DNA of 10,660 nt from Pseudomonadota bacterium (GTDB lineage: Bacteria > Pseudomonadota > Gammaproteobacteria > Xanthomonadales > Rhodanobacteraceae), in the NCBI GenBank assembly GCA_025351555.1, contig JANXVS010000344.1, positions 1 to 10,660 of the forward strand, in the 5' to 3' direction. Position 1 is the first letter of the stretch. Every line of letters starts with the position of its first letter. This document shows positions 5,399 through 10,660 of the stretch, in pieces. Made by a program: the position numbers and the translations under genes. The notes under the pieces are model-generated. The model did not search any database, was not told the origin of the DNA, and saw only the letters and a list, made by a program, of their open reading frames with translations.

Positions 5399-7678
5399 AT
5401 GTCCACCAGCCGTCGTCTATGGATTGCCTTGGCCCTGTTGCTTGGCAGTACGTTCAGTGTGCTGCTGTGGATGGGCAGCGAGATTCATCGAACTGAACCA
5501 CCCATGCCCGAGCGCGTGGTCAGCGCCGACGGACAAACGCTGTTCACGCGCGAAGATATCGAACAGGGCCGCATCGTCTGGCAATCCATCGGCGGTCAGC
5601 AGTTGGGCACGGTGTGGGGACATGGAGCCTTGGTCGCGCCGGATTGGAGCGCGGACTGGTTGCATCGCGAAGCCACCGGTCTGCTCGACTTGTGGGCGCA
5701 GAACGATCACGGTGGCGCATTTGACAAACTCGATGCCGGCACCCAGGAGTCGCTCAAGGCGCGATTGCGCGAGGAACTACGCAAGAACACCTACACGCCC
5801 GCAACCGGTACGCTCGAGGTATCGGCAGATCGCGCCCTGGCTATTTCCAACGTTGCTGCACATTACGTCAGCCTGTTCGGCAACGATCTGGCCACACAGC
5901 AACTGCGCGAGACATACGCGATGCGCAACAACAGCGTGGATACGCTCGAGCATCGTGATCAACTGGCGAAATTCTTCTTCTGGACGGCGTGGGCCACGGT
6001 GACGAATCGTCCGGATGCCAGTGTGAGCTATACCAACAATTGGCCCTACGAGCCGCTGGTCGGGAATACGCCAGCGCCAAGCACGTTCCTGTGGAGCGTG
6101 TTCAGCGTGCTGTTCATGACGGCAGGCATCGGCCTGCTGGCCTGGCACTACGCTGTGTGGCAACGTCAGGAACCGCATCTGACGCCGCCCGCGACCGATC
6201 CACTGCGCGGCATCACGATCACGCCATCGATGCGCGCCACCGCGAAGTATTTCTGGGTGGTCCTGGCGCTGCTGCTGACGCAGATCCTGCTCGGTGCGAT
6301 CACGGCGCACTATCAAGTGGAAGGGCAGAAGTTCTACGGCTTCGATATTTCACAAATCTTCCCGTATTCGCTCACGCGCACATGGCATACCGAACTTGCC
6401 GTACTGTGGATCGCCACCGCGTGGCTGGCCACTGGCTTGTACATCGGCCCCGCAGTTTCCGGGCATGAACCCAAGTTCCAGCGCCTGGGGGTGAATGTAC
6501 TGTGGGTCTGCCTGCTGATCATCGTGATCGGCGCCTTCACGGGTCAGTGGTTTGCGGTGATGCAGAAGCTCGGCCTCAAATACAACTTCTGGTTCGGTCA
6601 TCAGGGCTGGGAATATGTGGACCTCGGGCGTTTCTGGCAGATGTTCCTGTTCGTCGGCCTGCTGCTGTGGCTGGTGCTGGTCGGTCGTGCCTTGTGGCCT
6701 GCCTTGCGTCGCAAGGATGATCTGGCGTCGATTATCGGTCTGCTGTTCCTGTCTACTGTTGCCATCGCGCTGTTCTACGGCGCCGGCCTCATGTGGGGCG
6801 AACGTACCTCCTTGTCGATGGTCGAGTACTGGCGCTGGTGGGTAGTGCATCTGTGGGTGGAAGGTTTCTTCGAGGTGTTTGCCGTCGCCGTGATCAGTTT
6901 CCTGTTCGTCAAGCTCGGCTTGGTGCGCGCGCGCACGGCGACCGTCAACGTGCTGTTTGCCACGTTCGTATTCATGGCGGGCGGTGTGCTCGGCACGTTT
7001 CACCATCTGTACTTCACCGGCACGACGACGGCGGTGATCGCACTTGGGGCGTCGTTCTCGGCACTGGAAGTAGTGCCGCTCGCGTTGATCGGCATGGAGG
7101 CCTACGAAACCTGGGCGCACAGCCGCGCGACGAAATGGATGGAACGTTATCGCTGGCCGATCATGTTCTTCCTGGCGGTGTCATTCTGGAACCTGGTCGG
7201 CGCCGGCTTGTTCGGATTCCTGATCAATACGCCACTCGCGCTGTACTACATGCAGGGCCTGAACCTCACGCCATTGCATGGCCATACTGCATTGTTCGGC
7301 GTGTACGGCATGTTGGGTCTTGGCCTGATGCTGTTCTGCCTGCGTGGACTCAAACCCGATGTGCAGTGGAACGAAGGACACCTGCGCGGCGCATTCTGGG
7401 CGCTCAATATCGGCCTGTCACTGATGGCGCTGCTGACTCTGCTGCCGCTCGGCATTCTGCAGCTCAATGCAGTGCTTGAACATGGCTATTGGTACGGCCG
7501 TTCGGCCGAATTCATGAGCCAGCCGCTGATCCATCTTCTGATCTGGATGCGCGTGCCCGGCGACACCATCTTCGCGGCCGGCGCGCTGCTGATCTGCTGG
7601 TTCGTGGCGCGGATGTGGATCGCGCCACGGCGCGTTGTCGCCGAATATTCGAGTGAACCAGCCCTGAGCCATGGATAA
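5399..7678 (+). CDS. norB: Quinol-dependent nitric oxide reductase (qNOR, single subunit)
   Basis: This 759-residue inner-membrane enzyme reduces 2 NO to N2O with electrons from the quinol pool (haem-copper oxidase superfamily). After one N-terminal membrane segment (~7-27) comes a long periplasmic domain (to ~230) that resembles the cytochrome c subunit but has no CxxCH, as expected for the quinol form. The catalytic region follows. By comparison with cNOR: His330 (TWHTEL) and His629 for low-spin haem b, His627 in HGHTALFG for haem b3, and His484 (HLWVEGFFEVF), His535 and His536 (TFHHLY) for the non-haem iron, with Glu488 as its partner. No other subunit gene is present. It is driven by its own FNR-type promoter, and its last 8 bases overlap nnrS. 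Single-gene qNORs serve either denitrification or NO detoxification; no other denitrification gene lies in the window. Confidence 0.95.
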   Translation: MSTSRRLWIALALLLGSTFSVLLWMGSEIHRTEPPMPERVVSADGQTLFTREDIEQGRIVWQSIGGQQLGTVWGHGALVAPDWSADWLHREATGLLDLWAQNDHGGAFDKLDAGTQESLKARLREELRKNTYTPATGTLEVSADRALAISNVAAHYVSLFGNDLATQQLRETYAMRNNSVDTLEHRDQLAKFFFWTAWATVTNRPDASVSYTNNWPYEPLVGNTPAPSTFLWSVFSVLFMTAGIGLLAWHYAVWQRQEPHLTPPATDPLRGITITPSMRATAKYFWVVLALLLTQILLGAITAHYQVEGQKFYGFDISQIFPYSLTRTWHTELAVLWIATAWLATGLYIGPAVSGHEPKFQRLGVNVLWVCLLIIVIGAFTGQWFAVMQKLGLKYNFWFGHQGWEYVDLGRFWQMFLFVGLLLWLVLVGRALWPALRRKDDLASIIGLLFLSTVAIALFYGAGLMWGERTSLSMVEYWRWWVVHLWVEGFFEVFAVAVISFLFVKLGLVRARTATVNVLFATFVFMAGGVLGTFHHLYFTGTTTAVIALGASFSALEVVPLALIGMEAYETWAHSRATKWMERYRWPIMFFLAVSFWNLVGAGLFGFLINTPLALYYMQGLNLTPLHGHTALFGVYGMLGLGLMLFCLRGLKPDVQWNEGHLRGAFWALNIGLSLMALLTLLPLGILQLNAVLEHGYWYGRSAEFMSQPLIHLLIWMRVPGDTIFAAGALLICWFVARMWIAPRRVVAEYSSEPALSHG

Positions 7679-8984
7679 GAACGTCGAGCCGGGGCCCGTG
7701 CGCGGGTCCCGGTCCGTGGCGGGAGTGACGATCGTCGTCGGGACAACTACCGGCACTCCCGCCGTTTTTCCCTCGCTCGCGGAACTGCCGCGGCTGCTCG
7801 CTGCCGCTCCGCACCGCATGATGTTCTTCGCTGGGGCGTCGGCAGTGATCGTGTCGATGCTGTGGTGGGCGTGCTTTCTCGGCGCCGGCTATTTTAGCCA
7901 TGTGTTTCCCACATCACCGATCCCGGCGGGTTGGGCGCACGCCATACTCACTCAGTACGGCATGTTGCCTTTGTTTATTTTTGGATTTTTGCTCACCGTG
8001 TTTCCGCGCTGGATGGGCCAGCCGGCACTGACGAAACGACACTATGTGCCGGTGTTCGTGGGCATGTTCGGTGGCTATCTGCTGGCGCATGCCGGCTTGC
8101 TCGATCTCAAGCCCTTGCTGGTCGCCGGTCTGGCGCTGATGCTCACGGGATGGATTGCTGCGCTGGCCGCACTCGGCCGCGTGTTGTGGCGCAGTGGCAG
8201 TTTCGACCGCCATGCTCTGTCGTGTTATCTGGCGCTGCTCCTGGGCGCCTGCGGCTTGGTCGCTTTCTTTGCCTTCGTGCTGGGTGCGCCATGGCAGTTC
8301 GCGTTTGTCGCGATCAAGCTCGGCACGTTCGGTCTGCTGCTGCCGATCTATTTCACCGTCGGCCATCGCATGATTCCGTTTTTCAGCGCGAGTGCGGTCG
8401 GTGCGGGTTATCGCGCGGTCACGCCGCGGTGGAGCTTGCCCGCGATGTGGGCGCTGTTGGTTGTTCGTTTGACGCTTGAACTCACGCATCGCTTCGACTG
8501 GCTATGGCTGGTCGACGCGCCGCTGGCGCTGTTCTTTCTAATGCACTGGCTGGCGTGGCAGCCGTGGAAATGTCTGCAACCTGGCCTGCTCGCCGCGCTG
8601 TATCTGGCGTTCGCGTGGTTGCCGCTGGCGTTCGGGCTGTTCGCGGTGCAGAGTCTGATCCTGCGTTTCGATGGCAATTTCGTGCTCGGTCGCGCGCCGG
8701 TGCATGCGCTCACGGTGGGCTTCTTCGGTTCAATGCTGGTGGCGATGGTCACACGCGTTACCCAAGGTCATTCCGGACGGCCGCTACAAATGGGCGCGAT
8801 CCCATGGCTCACCTTCGGTTTGCTGCAATTGGTTACTTTGACGCGCATCTACGCAGAAGTCGCGCCGAATACACCGCTGTGGCTGGTCGTTGCCGCTTTC
8901 GGTTGGCTGATCGCCTTCCTGCCGTGGGTGCTGCGCTCGCTGTGGATCTTCGTGACGCCGCGCATCGACGGCAAGCCCGGCTGA
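7671..8984 (+). CDS. nnrS: NnrS family haem/copper membrane protein, NO stress
   Basis: This 437-residue inner-membrane protein has about 12 hydrophobic segments from residue ~50 on. NnrS proteins contain haem and protect cells from nitrosative stress, for example by limiting the build-up of iron-nitrosyl complexes. Family marks are YFSHVFPTSPIPAGWAHA (His77, His90), FLLTVFPRWMG, the GHRMIPFF segment (His232) and HALTVGFFGSMLVAMVTR followed by TQGHSGRPL (His345, His367), which are probably metal or haem contacts. The ATG at 7671 overlaps the norB stop by 8 bases, so the two are almost surely co-translated; the ribosome binding site is poor. The first ~45 residues are soluble-looking and not conserved as far as I can judge, so a later start cannot be excluded. 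Confidence 0.92.
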   Translation: MDKNVEPGPVRGSRSVAGVTIVVGTTTGTPAVFPSLAELPRLLAAAPHRMMFFAGASAVIVSMLWWACFLGAGYFSHVFPTSPIPAGWAHAILTQYGMLPLFIFGFLLTVFPRWMGQPALTKRHYVPVFVGMFGGYLLAHAGLLDLKPLLVAGLALMLTGWIAALAALGRVLWRSGSFDRHALSCYLALLLGACGLVAFFAFVLGAPWQFAFVAIKLGTFGLLLPIYFTVGHRMIPFFSASAVGAGYRAVTPRWSLPAMWALLVVRLTLELTHRFDWLWLVDAPLALFFLMHWLAWQPWKCLQPGLLAALYLAFAWLPLAFGLFAVQSLILRFDGNFVLGRAPVHALTVGFFGSMLVAMVTRVTQGHSGRPLQMGAIPWLTFGLLQLVTLTRIYAEVAPNTPLWLVVAAFGWLIAFLPWVLRSLWIFVTPRIDGKPG

Positions 8985-8988
8985 CGCC

Positions 8989-9036
8989 ATGAGTGTGCGA
9001 ACATCGCATTGGCACCCGAATGTGCGTCGCCGATGA
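8989..9036 (+). CDS. Possible 15-codon ORF coupled to the SirB2-like gene
   Basis: ATG at 8989 starts 4 nt after the nnrS stop. The ORF encodes MSVRTSHWHPNVRRR, and its TGA overlaps the next gene's ATG as ATGA (9033-9036). It has no clear ribosome binding site. It may be chance, or a coupling ORF that carries ribosomes to the next start, which itself has no ribosome binding site. Confidence 0.2.
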   Translation: MSVRTSHWHPNVRRR

Positions 9037-9434
9037 TCGAGTTCTACCCGCAGATCAAGTTCGTCCACGTCGCCGCCGTCATCCTGTCCGGCAGCCTGTT
9101 CGCGCTGCGCGGATTGTTGATGCTTGCGCGGTCGCGCTTCAGCAACCATCCGGCATTGCGCTACCTGTCGTATGCGATCGACACGACGTTGCTGACCGCA
9201 GCACTTATGCTGGTCACGATCGTGCACCAGTATCCGTTCGTGCAGGGCTGGCTCACGGTCAAGGTGTTGCTGCTGGTTGCCTACATCGTGCTGGGTACGC
9301 TGGCACTCAAGCGCGGACGCACGCGCGCAGCGCAGGTGACTTGTTACTTCGCGGCGCTGCTGGTGTTCGCGTTCATCGCCAGTGTCGCGCTCGCTCATAA
9401 CCCCTGGGGCGTGTTCGCGGCGCGGTTCTCCTGA
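9033..9434 (+). CDS. SirB2-family small membrane protein
   Basis: This 133-residue protein has about four membrane segments (roughly 8-27, 42-65, 70-90, 105-125). The start MIEFYPQIKFVHVAAVILSG, the following LFALRGLLML and the central HQYPFVQGWLTVKVLLL segment fit SirB2 (invasion gene expression up-regulator family), whose biochemical role is unknown. I chose the ATG at 9033; a TTG at 9009 would add eight residues without family support. It follows nnrS by 48 bp with no terminator, so it is likely the last gene of the norB operon. This suggests, but does not prove, a respiratory or NO-linked role. It converges on the porin gene with 17 bp between stops. Confidence 0.8.
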   Translation: MIEFYPQIKFVHVAAVILSGSLFALRGLLMLARSRFSNHPALRYLSYAIDTTLLTAALMLVTIVHQYPFVQGWLTVKVLLLVAYIVLGTLALKRGRTRAAQVTCYFAALLVFAFIASVALAHNPWGVFAARFS

Positions 9435-9451
9435 GCCGGATCGCGGCGCAC

Positions 9452-10660
9452 TCAATAGCGATATTCAAGACTGACCCAGAGCTTGCGTTCGTTCGTTGCG
9501 AAGCCATCGCTGTGATAGTCGGCATACTTCAGCAGGCCGTTCAGATGTGCGCACAACGGGTATCCGAGCGAGGCATCGAATTCGCTCCCGTAATGCTTGC
9601 CGCCGTGATCGGCGCGGAAATCATGCCAGCTTGTTACCCATGCCGCTTTGCCGAACTTGCCTTCGGCGCCGGCATAGCGATCATCCAGTCCATCCTTGGG
9701 CGTGGTCAGGAAACGATCGGCCCAACCGTTGAACGCATGCAGCGTTGCGTACGGTGTGCTCAATCCATAACGACCGTTGCCGCCAAGCACCTCCCAGCCG
9801 GCCTTGAGTGTGATTCCACGCCACGCCAGTGTCGGTTCCAGCAACCGATACTGCGCGCTTTGCACCGCAGGATTGTTGGCCCAGTCTAATTGGTGCGCAT
9901 ACTCGAACGTCCAGCCCAGCGTGGTGTCGACGAAAGGATGGGTGCCGATCCAGCGCAGGCCGAAGGTTTCGGTCGACAAGGTCGCGATGTCGCGATTCTC
10001 GACCAGGTAACCGTAGCCGGTCAGTACGCCGAGCGGAAGTTTCTGGCTGACGTTCAACAAATGGCCGTCCAAACTCCAATCGCGCAGCAGCGAATTCGGA
10101 TTCTCGTGGCCGTTCACCCGCAGCACGCGATCCAGATAGATGTATCGCAGCGTCGGTCCGCCGTCGGCGAACGTATAGCGCGATGCGAATCCGTCGAAAG
10201 TCTGTTCGTTCTGGCGCCAGCCGGAATTGCCGAAGAAACGCTGGTTGTCGAGGATTACGCGCTGGCGTCCCAGTGTTGCGCCTATCTTGTCGTCCGCATA
10301 GGCCACGTAAGCCTGATTGATCTCATCGGATTTGGGATCGGCAACGATGGGGTACTGTGTTTTGCCGTTTGCGGTGCTGTTGTAGTGTTCGCCGAATAAC
10401 GGCTGCACATGCTCGCCATCGGCATACAGCTGCCAACCCGGCGCAAATACCCAGCGATATCCCAGACGCAGGCGCACGGTGTTGGCGTCGGCGTTGCGCG
10501 CGAAGCCATCGTCGTCGACATTTTCGTAGCGATAGCGCAACTCGATGACCGGTCCGCTTGTTGCCTGCGGTTCGGCCGCCTGCACCGCGCAGGCGCCGAA
10601 CTGCAAGACGAACGCAATAGTCGCGCCGAGTGCTCTGCGCGCGCCGGCCCCCTGACAGGT
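9452..10660 (-). CDS. Outer-membrane beta-barrel protein, alginate-export/porin type (5' end beyond window)
   Basis: At least 402 residues are visible and the frame is still open at the window edge. Reading inward from the edge, ARRALGATIAFVLQFG then ACAVQAA|EPQ is a signal peptide with its basic end upstream of any start in the window. The TTG at 10606 would split it, so the true start lies beyond 10660. The mature part alternates polar and hydrophobic residues in short strands and ends in SLEYRY, the aromatic C-terminus recognised by the BAM complex. Segments such as VRLRLGYRWVF, NGKTQYPIVADP, ATLGRQRVILDNQRFFG and NSGWRQNEQTFDGF resemble proteins annotated as alginate export family/porins. 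The substrate is unknown; there is no alginate context. It is transcribed against the NO module. Confidence 0.8.
   Translation of the reverse strand, partial: TCQGAGARRALGATIAFVLQFGACAVQAAEPQATSGPVIELRYRYENVDDDGFARNADANTVRLRLGYRWVFAPGWQLYADGEHVQPLFGEHYNSTANGKTQYPIVADPKSDEINQAYVAYADDKIGATLGRQRVILDNQRFFGNSGWRQNEQTFDGFASRYTFADGGPTLRYIYLDRVLRVNGHENPNSLLRDWSLDGHLLNVSQKLPLGVLTGYGYLVENRDIATLSTETFGLRWIGTHPFVDTTLGWTFEYAHQLDWANNPAVQSAQYRLLEPTLAWRGITLKAGWEVLGGNGRYGLSTPYATLHAFNGWADRFLTTPKDGLDDRYAGAEGKFGKAAWVTSWHDFRADHGGKHYGSEFDASLGYPLCAHLNGLLKYADYHSDGFATNERKLWVSLEYRY

Noticed and set aside
5399..6090. Haem c in the N-terminal domain of NorB
   Set aside because: No CxxCH motif is present, so it is the quinol type and not a fused cytochrome c form.
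6350..7120. Minus-strand ORF of 256 codons opposite norB
   Set aside because: The composition is His/Gln/Arg-rich, as expected for the antisense of a membrane protein, and the plus strand is a full qNOR.
7914..8489. Minus-strand ORF of 191 codons opposite nnrS
   Set aside because: It has the same antisense signature (Gln/Arg/Glu-rich), with no motif and no ribosome binding site evidence.
8784..9455. Minus-strand ORF of 223 codons opposite nnrS and the SirB2-like gene
   Set aside because: It is a shadow across two plus-strand membrane protein genes, with no domain recognised.

Overview
The window looks like chromosomal DNA from a GC-rich gammaproteobacterium. The proteins resemble those of the Xanthomonadales (Lysobacterales), but I judge this from protein character only, not from any search. 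Most of it is ordinary, densely packed core and respiratory DNA. The left edge looks like the end of an acquired segment.

Left edge (1-965): a GHKL-type ATPase gene (40-822) with AT-richer, rare-codon stretches. It appears to lose its C-terminal half and runs into a perfect 12-bp-stem hairpin that looks like a terminator. A 143-bp non-coding stretch with several inverted repeats follows. Next come a secreted lytic transglycosylase (966-1751) and, convergent to it, an isoprenylcysteine-carboxyl-methyltransferase-like membrane protein (1777-2337, minus). Its GTG start faces a YmdB-like macrodomain hydrolase (2486-3016) across a 148-bp divergent region.

Centre and right (3017-9434): a coherent oxygen/nitric-oxide module, all on the plus strand. 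It holds hemN (oxygen-independent coproporphyrinogen oxidase), an FNR/ANR-type [4Fe-4S] regulator, a quinol-dependent nitric oxide reductase (norB/norZ type), NnrS, and a SirB2-like small membrane protein. FNR-type boxes lie just upstream of hemN (TTGAT-N4-ATCAG) and norB (TTGAC-N4-GTCAG). The norB box is spaced from a TACGAT -10 element exactly as in a class II FNR promoter. The likely logic is that the regulator senses loss of O2 (and probably NO), raises haem synthesis through HemN, and turns on the haem-containing NO reductase and the NO-tolerance protein NnrS. The regulator gene sits 31 bp behind hemN, so it probably autoregulates through the hemN promoter.

Right edge (9452-10660, minus): an outer-membrane beta-barrel protein of the alginate-export/porin type. 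Its signal peptide is visible but its start codon lies beyond the window.

I see no CRISPR array, tRNA, rRNA, intact insertion sequence or integrase. I do not see a clearly new multi-gene system. The most interesting points are regulatory: the FNR promoter geometry, a possibly leaderless hemN, matching inverted repeats over two ribosome binding sites, a shared intergenic motif, and the broken ATPase gene at a likely island boundary.
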